From contig CM067551.1 in assembly GCA_034509755.1 (NCBI GenBank), positions 16,860,501-16,924,500 of the forward strand: a stretch of DNA of 64,000 bases, written 5' to 3'. Numbering within the stretch: the stretch's first letter is position 1; every line of letters begins with the position of its first letter. A program made the position numbers and the translations under genes. Shown piece after piece: positions 1-10,868 of the stretch. The stretch is from Anisodus tanguticus (taxonomy: Eukaryota > Streptophyta > Magnoliopsida > Solanales > Solanaceae). The notes below the pieces were generated by a model. It was given only the letters and a program-made list of their open reading frames with translations. It did no database searches and had not been told where the DNA came from.

Positions 1-216
1 AATTCTTAATAAGTTGTAATTTTTTATCTGTTCTTTTATAATTTTTTAGTACCTCATAAAACTGATTTTTTCTTCATTACTTACTGAAAATATTTTTACA
101 ATATTTCTCATGGATTGAGCTGATCAAATAAATGGACAGGTTAATGACCAACCCAAATTTCAACGTGTTGAGCGAGTCATATTTTTATGAGCTAATTTTG
201 TCACTTCTACGTACAG
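1..216 (+). other. 3' part of a kinase gene intron
   Basis: AT-rich sequence ending in a pyrimidine-containing stretch and the acceptor TACAG at 212-216. The kinase reading frame becomes family-like only after this point. The residues readable upstream (132-216) do not resemble a kinase activation segment, so the ATG at 132 is probably intronic. Confidence 0.7.
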
Positions 217-1169
217 GGTACAGTTTCAAGGCTGATATTTGGTCTTTTGGTATTACTGCTCTTGAATTAGCACATGGAAGACCTCCCTTATCTCATCTTC
301 CACCTTCAAAATCATTGTTCATGAAAATCACAAAGAGATTTCGGTTTTCCGATTACGAAAAAACTAAAAACAGCAAGAATTACAAGAAATTCTCAAAGGC
401 TTTTAAGGATATGGTAGGATTATGTCTTGATCAAGATCCATTTAGAAGACCATCAGCAGAGAAATTGTTGAAGCATCCTTTCTTTAAGAGTTGTAATAAA
501 GGCCCTGATTTTTTGGTTAAGCATGTTTTGCATGGCTTGCCAAGTGTAGAACAGAGGTTTAGACAGGTAATTAAGATTCAGAGACTTTTGTCCTTGAAGA
601 AATCTGATGAAGATAATGATGATGAGGATCCAATACATGGGGAAATTTCTAAAGAAAGAAGGATTAGTGGATGGAATTTCAACGTGGACGGATTCGAACT
701 GGATCCAGTACTTCTTTTTCCAGCTGAAAAAGATCAAGAAATTAGTAGACTAAAACCAGATAATGTTGATGATGTGGTGAAGCAAGTCGATGTATCGGAA
801 TTGTTTTCCGATACATCGACTATAAGTTCACCGGGAGGTTCACGCCAGTCGTCCGAGGTTGAAAATGCTATAGTTTGTGGTGGAGATAGAAAAATTCATG
901 CTGAGATTGGGGGTGCAGGGAGTGTTAGTAGGGAAGTAATGTTGGCTAGCTTATTGTTTTTGAAGAAGAGTTTGGATGATCAAAGACAAAATGTGATGAA
1001 TTTGATCAGTTTTTTTCATGGGGAACAACATGTTGTGGAAGTGAATAGGAAAGACAATTTGATTGAGGTGATTGAGAAGCTGAGAAATGAAGTGGAGAAT
1101 GAGAAGAAGAAAAATTCTGCTTTGCAGATCGAGATAGAATTTCTGAAATCACAGTATTCGAATGAGTAG
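217..1169 (+). CDS. STE20/GCK-type Ser/Thr protein kinase (BLUS1-like), last exon, partial
   Basis: This is the C-terminal exon of a serine/threonine kinase; the ATP-binding and catalytic loops lie before the window. It begins with a split Gly codon followed by YSFKADIWSFGITALELAHG (subdomain IX), then PPLSHLPPSKS, and a subdomain XI motif RRPSAEKLLKHPFF. The wording is that of the plant GCK/STE20 subgroup that includes BLUS1, which in Arabidopsis guard cells acts in blue-light stomatal opening. Whether this gene has that role is inference. After the kinase core comes a Ser/Asp/Glu-rich linker and a C-terminal coiled coil (heptads in about the last 35 codons, ELRNEVENEKKK region). The stop is TAG at 1167-1169. 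A copia LTR starts within a few bases of it, so the native 3' UTR appears displaced. A perfect 15-bp inverted repeat lies in the coding sequence at 786-820. Confidence 0.85.
786..820 (+). repeat. Perfect hairpin inside the kinase CDS
   Basis: GTCGATGTATCGGAA (786-800) and its exact reverse complement TTCCGATACATCGAC (806-820) are separated by the 5-nt loop TTGTT. It lies in the low-complexity acidic linker, where it encodes a VDVSELFSDTST-type stretch. Confidence 0.9.
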
Positions 1170-1360
1170 TAGTAGAATTATGTATATCTTTTACGAGAAT
1201 TTTCTAGTATCATTGTATATCTTTTATATTAGATAAATTTATATTCCGATTATAATTAGTAAGATTAATTACATAGTTTGTAGTCATGTAAATAAATATA
1301 TAACACTATATATATTGTACGCAATAATCAATGAAAGGCATGAAACATATTACTTTATTA
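1170..1360 (+). repeat. 5' LTR of E1
   Basis: It matches 4632-4818 over long stretches, for example TGTATATCTTTTATATTAG and AATCAATGAAAGGCATG. The start aligns with the TGATAGAAT start of the 3' LTR, directly after the kinase stop codon. An AATAAA lies near 1291. The 3' boundary is approximate because the following primer site is degraded. Confidence 0.75.
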
Positions 1361-1495
1361 TATCATATATCAAACCCTAAAATTTTCCTCCTCTAGCCAT
1401 TCCCCACCTCTCGGCCCCCTCCCATCCACCGTCCTCCCTCTCCCTTTTCTTCTACTTCTCGGCAAACCTCCTCCCCTCTTCTTCCCCAATTTTCA

Positions 1496-2380
1496 ATGGC
1501 TGAACAACCTAAATTTCATCCTACTCTTGAAGTCAACAATATCAAGAATTTCATTCTCATAACTCTTTGAGATGGAAAAAGTTCGGTATTCCTCTTGGGC
1601 GAAATTGTTTAAGATCCATTGTCTTGAATACAAAGTCATCGATCACATCATCCCTCCAAAATAAAAGTCCACAACCGAACCCCTGGAGAAACATGATGAC
1701 AAACTTTGGTCACGTTTAGATGCGGTTGTACTACAATGGATCTGCGGCACAATCTCGAACGATCTATTGCATACAATTATTGAAACTGACGCTACTGCAC
1801 AATAAACTTGGGAGCGATTGGAAAGCATCTTTCACGATAACAAGACACAACATGCCTTGCATTTGAAAAATTAATTCAAGGACATTCAGCATGACGATTT
1901 TCCTAATGCGTCGGCCTATTGTCAAGAACTTAAGATGATTGTCGATCAACTCTCTAACGTCGGTGCACCGGTCACCAATCAATGATTGGTGAGTAACTCA
2001 TTGCGGGTTTGAATGAAACTTATGATGGCGTCGCTACCATCCTCCAACAAAGCACGACATTGTCTCCATTTATGAGGCTCGTTTGAGACTCATCCTTGAA
2101 GAAACCCGAAAAACCAAGCGGGCCGCGGCCAACACAAACATCGCCGACGCCGCCCTCGTGACCACTGGCGGCACACCTGCTAACCCGATGGGCTCGGTCT
2201 CTACCCCGCACCACCGACAAGCCAACGATAAAAAACATGGTTCACAATCCCGAAATAACAATAAAGGGCGAAATTCTGGCCGAAGCCGCAGTGGTCGAGT
2301 AGGCAATAGTAGCAGCAGCGGCAGAGGGCAACCCTCGCCGGCTAGCAGCCACCCGTAGCAGCAGTGGCAGTAGCCTCCGT
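1496..2380 (+). pseudogene. E1 gag remnant (copia UBN2-type)
   Basis: The ATG at 1496 opens a copia gag reading (MAEQPKFHPTLEVNN), broken within 30 codons. Similarity to the gag of E2 and E5 continues through several frames: a LWSRLDAVVLQWI-like stretch near 1700-1750, then an Arg/Ser/Gly-rich nucleic-acid-binding tail at 2083-2358. In a functional element this protein would form virus-like particles. Several stops and frameshifts make it a pseudogene. Confidence 0.75.
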
Positions 2381-2616
2381 TATGGGTTGCCTACCAACCA
2401 TGGGCTGCATGGGTCCAGCCGACTTAGGCTGCTCCACCATGCCCCTACCCGACGTCCTCCTGGACTCAACCTCCGGCCCGACAGCCCCAGTCCGGTATCC
2501 TTGGCGTACGTCTACAGCAGGCATACAATACACAGGTCTCTCAGTCTTCAACCTACGCACCGACGGATATTGAGGCGTCTAGGAACACGATGTCTCTCAA
2601 TGTTCCAAACGACAGT

Positions 2617-4211
2617 TGGTACATGGATTCTGGCGCCACATCTCATATGACGTCATCCCAAGGTACTCTCTCGTCTTATTTCAATATGAGCAATTTAAAT
2701 CATAATATTATTGTTGGTAGTTGACAAAGCAGTCCCATTCAAGGTTATGGACAATCATCCCCCTCCCCACCACATCCACCGTTAGTTTTAAACAATGTCC
2801 TTCATGCCCTAAAACTTATAAAAATCTAATCTTTGTGCGTCGTTTCAAAACCGACAATAATGTTTCCCTTAAATTTGAACATTTTGGTTTTTCTGTGAAG
2901 GACCTTATGACATGGATGCGAATAATGGATGTCACAGCACCGGGGACATTTATCCTATCACCACCACCGTCGGCCATCCAGCCTCTTCTCCATCAGCCTT
3001 TGCAGCTCTTTCGTCTCTTTTATGACATAATAGATTAGGACATCTAGGAGATTCTAGCAAAACTAAATTTATTGATTGCAAACGTGTCTCTAATACTCAT
3101 GTTTGTGAATCTTACATTTTTGGGAAACATGTCAAATTGCCATTTTATTCTTCATCCACCTGTACTTTACTGCCATTTAATACACATTGATTTATAGACC
3201 TCTCCTATTTTAAGCACGACTAGACATAGATATTATGTATTATTTTTGGATGATTATTCTAACTTTCTGTGGATTTTTCCCATTGGTAATAAGTCCCAAG
3301 TCTATTCTATTTTTTCCCCTTAGTGCTTTAATAAAGACACAATTTGAAAAGAATATCAAATGTTTTCAATGTGACAATGAGAGGGAATTCGATAATCAAC
3401 AATTCAAATTGTTCTGCGCCAAACACGGCCTTGTTTTTCATTTTTCCTGTCCATACATTTCTCCACAAAATGGAAAACCTGAACGGAAAATTAGAACCAT
3501 AAATAACTTAATTCGTGCCCTCTTTTCCCACACCTTTATCCCCCTATTTTTGGCATTACGCCCTCTCAATGGCAACCTATCTCTTGAACATTCTCCCAAA
3601 CAAATCTCTCAAACACAAATCTCCCACTCAAGTTCTCTATCTTCGGGATCCTTCCTAGAAGCATTTACGAACTTTCGGATGTCTATGCTACCCCCTCTAT
3701 CCCTCCACTCAAATCAACAAGCTGCAACCTTGGTCATCCCCGTGTGTCTTTATTGGTTACCTCCTCCCCCCCCCCCAATCATCAAGGTTTCAACTGTTAT
3801 GACTTGTCAAGCCGAAAAATAATCGCTTCTAGGCATGTCATATTCGATGAGTCCCAATTTCCCTTTGCCAAAATTAATTCTCCACCTCCAAATTCCTATG
3901 ACTTCTTAAATGATGGCCTAAATCCCCTTCTAATTCATCACTTGCAAAATCAGTCGTTACCATCACCGGTAACCGACCAAATCACCGTCGTCCCGAGTCA
4001 GGCAACCCACCCAGCCCCGCAACAGGAGCCTCGGAACAGCCCTTCTCGACCTTCTGATTCAGCTACTGCCTCTCGGCTAGCCCCCATCCTCTTGACATCA
4101 CTGCCTTATCTCTGCCCCACCTCTTCACTCCCGGTCCTATACCGGATCCCGCTGCCACGTCTCAGCCCTCCTTTCCGATCCTGTCCAACCCCCCGCGGCA
4201 CCCTGAGATAA
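2617..4211 (+). pseudogene. E1 protease and integrase remnants
   Basis: A retropepsin motif WYMDSGATSHM is readable at about 2617-2650. Pre-integrase and integrase remnants follow in shifting frames. At 3235-3822 the core signatures CFQCDNEREFDN (second catalytic Asp) and SPQNGKPERK (catalytic Glu) are present, so the integrase core is recognisable although the frame breaks nearby. A Pro/Ser-rich linker (3744-4211) follows. There is no reverse transcriptase after it. Confidence 0.8.
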
Positions 4212-4625
4212 TTGTGTCTTCCTCGGAGATAACTTGCTTTCTTGGTCTTCTAAAAGACAACCTACTCTGTCTCTATCCAGTACCGAAGTCGAGTACAGAT
4301 GATTAGCGAATGTTGTTTCTGAGTCTTGTTGGATACGTAACCTTCTGCTGGAACTTCACTGCCCAATCCGCAAGGCTACATTGGTCTACTGTGATAATGT
4401 CAGTGCGATTTATCTCTCTGAAATTCTCATTCAACATCAGCGCACTAAACACATTGAAATGGATATTCACTTTGTACGTGAAAAAGTAGCTCGTGGATAA
4501 GTTCGTGTCCTTCATGTTCCTTCCCGGTATCAGATTGCTGATATATTTACTAAAGGACTTCCGCGCATACTCTTGATGATTTCTGAGTCAGTCTCTGCGT
4601 ACGAGAACCTCCTACTTCGACTGCG
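4211..4625 (+). pseudogene. E1 RNase H C-terminal remnant
   Basis: It starts inside the RNase H domain (VFLGDNLLSWSSKRQ-like reading) and continues through a VYCDNVSAIYLS stretch and IEMDIHFVREKVARG, with in-frame stops. It is followed by the polypurine tract CTGCGGGGGTG that adjoins the 3' LTR. The abrupt start is the right edge of the internal deletion. Confidence 0.8.
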
Positions 4626-4631
4626 GGGGTG

Positions 4632-4818
4632 TGATAGAATATTACAAGAATATCCCTGTATCATTGTATATCTTTTATATTAGATAAATTTATATTTTGA
4701 ATGTAATTAGGAAGATTAGTTACCTTGTTTGTAGTCATGTAAATAATTATGTAACACTACATATATTGTACATAATAATCAATGAAAGGCATGGAACATA
4801 TTCTTTTACTTATATCTA
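4632..4818 (+). repeat. 3' LTR of E1
   Basis: It begins TGATAGAAT right after the polypurine tract and matches the 5' LTR at 1170-1360. The end near 4818 is approximate. Confidence 0.75.
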
Positions 4819-4969
4819 TTGTATTCTTAGAAATTTTAATTATTTAAGCTTCCGATATGTTGTTGCTACAGATATGAGCTTAAATTGAATGATATGAATA
4901 GCGATAATTCTTATAGTTGATTTTAACTTACTTGAGATTAAGGCGTAGTTATTATTGTAAGCTTAGAAT

Positions 4970-5720
4970 ATGTTTTTGAGCTATGTAAATGCTTATTGAC
5001 TAATGCAAGTTAAAAGGATCAATGCAGACATATTTTTTTGTTAGGAGTTGAAAAAGAAATGACAAGTGAAGCATTTTCTTGCCTTGATAGCAAAATGGTC
5101 GTGATCGGACCTTGGTATTAACACTTCATGAAATGAAAAGGCGCTCTGTAGATGAATAAAGAGTTGAATTGACCCGCAAGAGTTGGCTAAGTTGGTTGAT
5201 GAGCCGTGAGTGGTTTTCCACATGGGAGATTCGGGATCGATTTCTCTCACCAGCAGCCTTCTCAGTCAGAGCTCATCGCACCGGACTTGTCTAGTGCAGT
5301 TTACATTTCATTTGTAATTTGCGAGCTATTGCAGAGCGAGCAGGTTACTTAGTGCGCATTCGAAGGATAGCAGTTGCGGATTTGTTAAAAAAAAAGCAGT
5401 TGAGTTACTTATTGAATAGTTTAGGTTGGACCCTTGCTAACGTGTTGAACATCAATTTATAGTTACACTATTTTTTACCATTGTTATTGGTTTAAAACTT
5501 TGATAGGTCAATTTGGAGTCAACTTAAATGACTAATCTTTAATTATTATATTAGTAATAACTCACCAAATTGTCAATCTTTGAACATGCTTGACACGTTA
5601 CAAAAGCTTGGGGCAACTTTTGACATAAAGAGAGGATAATAAATGACTATTCTTCCTTTAAAGTATTTCCTGAACCAATTAGCTAAAGTCCAAAATCAAT
5701 ATGAGTGAGTAAAACAAGCA
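4970..5720. repeat. Dispersed host repeat, copy A
   Basis: This sequence recurs in the same orientation at 11647-12385 (B) and 12528-12970 (C). Shared landmarks include a GTTGAAAAAG start region, CCTAAATGACTAATC-type and GAACATGCTTGACACGTTA segments, and a GAACCAATTA end region. No coding potential was recognised. Copy A is enlarged by a SINE at 5171-5398. Confidence 0.7.
5171..5398 (+). mobile_element. tRNA-derived SINE (Solanaceae type)
   Basis: It has a Pol III A-box-like TGGCTAAGTTGG (5184-5195) and a B-box-like GGGATCGATTTC (5233-5244) about 38 nt apart, and ends in an A-rich tail. It interrupts repeat copy A at a point where B and C are continuous. The flanks GTTGAATT (5163-5170) and GTTGAGTT (5399-5406) are a likely 8-bp target duplication with one change. 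The body resembles nightshade SINEs; the exact family was not determined. Confidence 0.75.
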
Positions 5721-5889
5721 TCGCCTAGTTTTATGCACAGCATAAGTTTTAGGTTACAAAGGCCAAAGGTGATTCTAACAATTTAGAAAATGATTATTGA
5801 CCAAAGCTAAATGTAAATATTTTTGTTGCAAGAATATGTTTAGTTCCTTAAGTGCCTTCAACTGATAGAAAATACAAAGTGGTTGTTTG

Positions 5890-6125
5890 GGAAAGAATTA
5901 ATCCCTTGATTATTCTTATTGAATGAATACGTATATATATAAGTTATAATCTTCAAATATGGAAAATTCTATTCCTACTAAACTTCTAATATCCTAGTTC
6001 TATTTGTACAAGAATTCTACAATTATGGTAACTATACAACATAATTTACAACTTCTATTTATGGTACATCACTAGTCAAAAGTCAAAATTGTGTATATCA
6101 TAGGGATATACATGGTATTCTATCA
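5890..6125 (-). repeat. 3' LTR of E2 (left end)
   Basis: On the minus strand it starts TGATAGAATACC next to the polypurine tract CTGCGGGGGTG (6126-6136). It matches 10623-10868. An imperfect version of the subterminal palindrome lies at 6090-6114. Confidence 0.9.
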
Positions 6126-6136
6126 CACCCCCGCAG

Positions 6137-7790
6137 TCATAGCGGGCGGTTGTCGTACGCTGAGACCGAGGGAAGGCCCTTTGTAAAGATGACAGCAATT
6201 TGGTATTGAGAGGGCACATGTAAGACACGTACTTGTCCACGAGCTACCTTTTCGCGAACAAAGTGAATATCCATCTCGATATGTTTAGTGCGTTGATGTT
6301 GGGCCGGATTGCCAGAAAGATAAACTGCACTAACATTATCACAGTAGATCAAGGTAGCTTTCTGAATAGGAAAGTGTAGTTCTAACAAAAGACTACGCAA
6401 CCAACATGATTATGACACTACATTCGCCACACCTCGATACTCGGCCTCTGCACTGGATCTTGATAATGTAGCTTGTCATTTTGCAGACCATAAGACCAAG
6501 TTATCCCCAAGAAACATACAATAACCAGAAGTCGAGCGTCTGGTAACAAGACAGCCACCCCAATCAGCATCTGTATAAGACACAAGTGTAGAAACGGATG
6601 TAGGATACAAATGCAAGACATAATCAAGTGTGTCCTGGATGTATCGTATAATGCGTTTGAGCGCATTCATATGCTCAATCTGTGGATCATGCATAAACAT
6701 GTTGAACTGCATAAGTAATATCAGGCCTTGTGAAGGTAAGATACTGAAGTGCCCCTGCAAGGCTACAATAGTGGGTGGGATCCTCGAACTTAGTGCCAGA
6801 TGTAGCACTCAGCTTTGGGTTAGTATCAACCGGAGTAGAAGTAGATTTACACGATGACATACCTGCTCTTTCAATGATCTCAGCGGCATAATTCTTAGGG
6901 AGTGACAGCAATCCCTGAGAAATAACTCAAGGGCCCCAAGTCTTTCATAACAAATTCGAAACTGAGAAGTGTCATGATAGACTTGCACATATTATCAGAC
7001 GAAGCAGTCAATATGATATCATTGACATATAACAAAATATATGCCAGAGAAGTACCACGAAGATATATAAAGAGAGAACGATCAGACCGGCTGTGAGAAA
7101 AACCAATAGAAGATACATAATCTGCAAACCTTTTATACCAAGCCCGTAGGGCCTGCTTAAGTCTATGCAAGGACTTCTTCAGCATATAGACATGATAAGG
7201 ATGATTGAGATCTCAAAAACCCAAGGGTTGATGCATATAAACTGTCTCCTTAAGATCACCGTGTAAAAAGGCATTTTTCACATCCAACTGATGAATGAGT
7301 CATGCTTTTGAGAGGGCCAAACTGAGAACAGTATGAATAGTAGCTGGTTTAACCACCGGACTAAACGTTTCACCACAATCCATGCCAACCTGTTGAGTTT
7401 TATCATCACCTACAAGACGAGTCTTATGCCTCTCAAAAGAACCGTCAGAATTTTCTTTATGAGTAAAAATCCACATAGACCGAATAATATTAACACCAGA
7501 AGGACGGGGCACCAATTCCCACGTCTTATTTTCAATAAGAGCATTATATTCGTCAGTCATAGCCAATTTCCAATTCGGGTCATTTAATGTGGACACAGGG
7601 TTACGCGGGAGGGCGAATTTAAGGACATTAGAATTAAGATTAAAATGACATTTTGGTTTTAAAATATCCATTTGACTACGAGTAACGGGCTTGACTAGAG
7701 GAGGAATTGGATGGATTTTGGGCAATGTGTGGAACGGGGATGGACTGGACAGCAAGCAGTGGGCCTGCTGGCCCAACAACTGGAACAGGA
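6137..7790 (-). pseudogene. E2 reverse transcriptase and RNase H remnants
   Basis: Reading 7779 to 7300 on the minus strand gives the RT N-terminus (NPVSTLNDPNWKLAMTDEYNA and FSPVVKPATIHTVLSLAL). 7185 to 6895 gives SLHRLKQALRAWYKRF and a YILLYVNDIILT reading, in which the catalytic YVDD has become YVND. 6911 to 6137 covers the RT thumb and RNase H in overlapping frames, ending with FTKGLPSVSAYDNRPL. Frame changes separate the blocks, so no functional enzyme is expected. Confidence 0.85.
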
Positions 7791-7799
7791 ACAGTAACG

Positions 7800-9390
7800 T
7801 GCTCGGGTTGGGCTAAAACACTGGAACAGTACCGAGATCGGTATTGGACCGTGTCATCGGCCCACTAGGCAGAAAAATGGTTGCGGTAGACTGTGGGCCT
7901 GCTGCAGTAGTTTGGTCACGGGACAAATCGGAAAAATGGTAGATAATATATGGTGAGACCTCGTCATCTAAAAAATTATATGAACTCGGCACGAGACTAC
8001 TCACTTTAGTAAAAGAAATTTGTGTTTCATCAAAAATAACATGACGACTAATTATGATTTTATTAGATGATAAATCAAAATATTTGTAACCATGATGATT
8101 AGACAGATAACCCAAAAACACACAAGCGATAGAACAGGCCTGAAGTTTGTTAATTGTAGTTGACGGAAAATGTGGATAACATAAACACCCAAAGACCCTA
8201 AGATGAGAATACGAAGGATCCTATTATAGAGAACTTTAATGGGAGATTTAGATGCTAATCCTTTGGTAAGAAGTACGTTAAGAAGGTAAGTAGTCATTTG
8301 TAGTGCATAATGCCAAAAAGAAGGGGGTACAGAAGCATGTGCTAATAAAGTACGGACAATATTATTAGTGGTACAAATTTTCGTTCGGCTTTCCCATTTT
8401 GTGAGGACGTACGAGGACAAGAAAAATGAAAAACTATGCCATTAGCATCACAAATATCCTGAAACAACCCATTATCATATTCATTGTCATTATCACATTG
8501 AATACTTTTAATTTTCCGTTCGAATTGGGTACGTATGAATGCTCTAAATTTTAAGAATGTGGAAAACATGAGACTTTTTCGATAAAGGAAAGGTCCACAA
8601 AAAATTAGAATAATCATCCAAAAATAGGATATAATAACGATGTCCCACAGAACTTAACACGGGGATGTCCATAAATCACTATGAATAATGTCAAACGGCA
8701 TCAAAGTACTAGAAGTAGAGGCTATAAATGGTAATTTAATATGTTTCCCTAACGGACAAGAAGGACAAAGTGGAGTACTACACGTACCCTTACAAGAAAT
8801 AAAATTATTTTTATGCAAAGAAGAAATAACAGACGATCCCGGATGACCCAAACGGGCATGCCACAATGAAGGAGCAAGGGCGGCAAAAGTAGACGGTATG
8901 GCTTGACTCGCGGAAGTGGTAGTATTTGTGATAGGATAAATCTCTCCCCTACTATTGCATCTTATTAGAGGTATCCCCGTTTTGAAATCCTTCACAGAAA
9001 ACCCAAAGGGATCAAAATTAATAAAAATCCAATTATCAGTGGTGAATTTTTGGACAGACATCAAATTTTTAATTAAGTTAGGGGCATGAAGGGTATTTTT
9101 CAAAACTAGAGGTGGATGTGGGGAAGACAAAGTTGTATGTCCATAACAACGAATTGGATTTGAATTGCCATTACCAACAATAATACCACGATTTTTGCTC
9201 AAATTGAAATAAGACGAGAGAGTACCTTGGTTAGACGTCATGTGAGAAGTGGCTCTGGTGTCCATATTCCAATTCACGTCTGGAGGATTTAATCCAAGCG
9301 TGTGCATTACAGCCTCAATATCTGTCGGAGTTGGTGTGGGGCCCAATGCCTGGAACGCTTGTAGAGGTCGAGGCCCAAGCAAACCTGCCT
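7800..9390 (-). pseudogene. E2 protease and integrase remnants
   Basis: ORF 9382-8654 (minus) carries the retropepsin site as NMDTRATSHM, where the expected Gly of DTGA is Arg. It also carries the pre-integrase motif LWHARLGHPG and a zinc-binding CXXC (LCPSCPLGKHIKLPF). Integrase continues at 8617-8342 with SIQCDNDNEYDN (Asp) and SSQNGKAERK (Glu), then shifts frame to 8420-8052 and 8121-7813 (C-terminal GYLSNHHGYKYFDLSSNK). The catalytic residues survive in the integrase; the protease site does not. Confidence 0.85.
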
Positions 9391-9514
9391 GCGGCCCCGG
9401 CCCAAAAGTGAATCTATATCTGTCGGAGTTGGTGTGGGACCCAATGCCTGGAACGCTTGTAGAGGTCGAGGACCAAGCAAACCTGCCTGCGGCCCCGGCC
9501 CAAAAGTGAATCTT
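9319..9514 (-). repeat. 98-bp tandem duplication in E2
   Basis: Two nearly identical 98-bp copies (about 9319-9416 and 9417-9514) start with TCTGTCGGAGTTGG and end with GCCCAAAAGTGAATCT. They lie in the gag-protease linker. 98 is not a multiple of three, so the duplication shifts the frame. Confidence 0.9.
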
Positions 9515-9699
9515 CTGCCAGTATTTAGACTCGAGAAACTAGGTCTGGCCTGTTGCTGGAACTGGGCTTAGTTACCCGGGTAAGGGCTAATAAGGACTAT
9601 TAGGCCAATGGCCACTAGCCTAGTTCTACGGCCAGGGGGCCCACGGCCCACTGCTGCTGCCATCATTGTTTCGGCCACCTCCGTTACCACCACGGTTTT

Positions 9700-10463
9700 T
9701 GCCATTATTTTTACGATGTTGATCCTTTTGCCACCACCGTTGTTGCGGTGTTGGCCAGAATTCTCGGAGAATGAGTGAGGTCATCTGACGTGGTTATTAT
9801 GGTGACGAAATTTGCACCTGTAACCGTCTTTTTAGCTAAGCCGACTTCTTCTAACGTGAGCATGGAACGGGCCTGATAAAAGGGTGGTAGAGGGTTACTG
9901 TGACAAAGTAGTGTGCCAAAGCCGTTATAGGCCTTAGGCCTCAAGCAGGCCTACAACTACTTGGAGAACAAGACAATCATTGGTAACTGGCGCAACAACG
10001 TTGCGGAGTTGGTCTACCAATTCCTTCACCTTTTACAATAGACCGAAACGTTAGGAAAATCTACCATGTGGACATGTGAAAATTCCTGCTCGAGTGTGAC
10101 AGCACGTGAATTCTTGTTATCTTGAAATATATCACGCACCCTATTCCAAGTTTCCATTGTCGTAGTGTCGAGTTCAATGATCGTTTGTAGGAGGTCGGTA
10201 GAAATAGTGGAATAAATCCACTGGAGAACGGTAGCATCAAGTGTCGTCCATAACATAGGATTTTCCTCGGGGTTAGGCACCTCCTCTGTGCCAGGTGTTG
10301 AGCGAATTATGTGATAGAGGACTTGATGCGAGCGTGCGTCAATTTTTAATAATTCCGCTCATGTCGCGTATTGGACTTTTTCCATCTCAAGAATAATAGG
10401 GATGTGGTTCATGATGTTGAAAACTGTAAGGGCTGAATGAAACCGGTTCTTTGACGTAGACAT
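9700..10463 (-). pseudogene. E2 gag remnant
   Basis: The ATG at 10463 (minus) opens MSTSKNRFHSALTVFN. The reading continues through the UBN2-type gag, with ENPMLWTTLDATVLQWIYS and LDTTTMETWNRVRDIFQDN at 10280-10026 and a later block at 9944-9711. Stops and a frame change near 10020-9950 break it. In a functional element it would form the particle shell. Confidence 0.8.
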
Positions 10464-10610
10464 AACGAAAAAACAATAGGAGAATTAGGGATTAGGAAGA
10501 AAATTTGGGAAAGGAGGAGGAAGAAGTCGGCCGGAAACCGAGAAGGGTTCTCAGAGTTTGAGCCGAGAGTAGCGGAAGAAAATTGGGAAGGGATGTAGTC
10601 TAGACCTAGA

Positions 10611-10622
10611 CTTCTGATACCA
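10611..10622 (-). promoter_or_regulatory. E2 primer binding site (initiator Met tRNA type)
   Basis: On the minus strand it reads TGGTATCAGAAG and abuts the 5' LTR end at 10623. It matches the usual plant copia site complementary to the 3' end of initiator tRNA-Met, apart from the last bases. Confidence 0.9.
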
Positions 10623-10868
10623 TGAAAGAATTAATCCGTTGATTATTCTTATTGAATGAATAGGTATATATACAAGTTACAATCTCTAAATATGGAAAAT
10701 CATATTCCTGCTAAACTTCTAATATCCTAGTTCTACTTGTACAAGAATTCTACAATTATGGTAATTATACAATTATGGTAATTATACAACATAATTTACA
10801 ACTTCTATTTATGGTACATGACTAGTCAAAACCGTGTATATCATAGGGATATACACGGTATTCTATCG
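10623..10868 (-). repeat. 5' LTR of E2 (right end)
   Basis: It pairs with 5890-6125. It contains a short internal duplication (ACAATTATGGTAATTAT twice, about 10751-10786) and a perfect 12-bp palindrome near its start: ACCGTGTATATC at 10831-10842 and its complement at 10848-10859, with a 5-nt loop. Confidence 0.9.

Larger units (their letters stand above)
1170..4818 (+). mobile_element. Ty1/copia element E1, reverse transcriptase deleted
   Basis: Two related short LTRs (about 190 bp) bracket decayed gag, protease and integrase remnants and an RNase H tail, in copia order. At about 3.65 kb it is shorter than its relatives E2 (4.98 kb) and E5 (5.45 kb). The reading runs from the linker after integrase straight into the second half of RNase H near 4210, so the whole reverse transcriptase is missing. 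The primer site after the 5' LTR is degraded. A convincing target duplication was not found. Confidence 0.85.
5890..10868 (-). mobile_element. Ty1/copia element E2, complete but decayed
   Basis: It has two LTRs (left 236 bp, right 246 bp), a polypurine tract, a primer binding site and gag-protease-integrase-RT-RNase H order on the minus strand. The target duplication GTTTG is present at 5885-5889 and 10869-10873. The total of 4979 bp is a normal full copia length. All reading frames are broken. It belongs to the same broad family as E5: RNase H segments such as QHQRTKHIEMDIHFVREKVA are shared. Confidence 0.92.

Noticed and set aside
132..216. ATG at 132 as the start of a short kinase
   Set aside because: The first 28 codons are unlike a kinase, and an AG acceptor with the correct phase lies at 215-216.
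5184..5244. Possible tRNA gene from A and B box motifs
   Set aside because: The body does not fold as a tRNA, has an A-rich tail and sits between short direct repeats, so it is a SINE.
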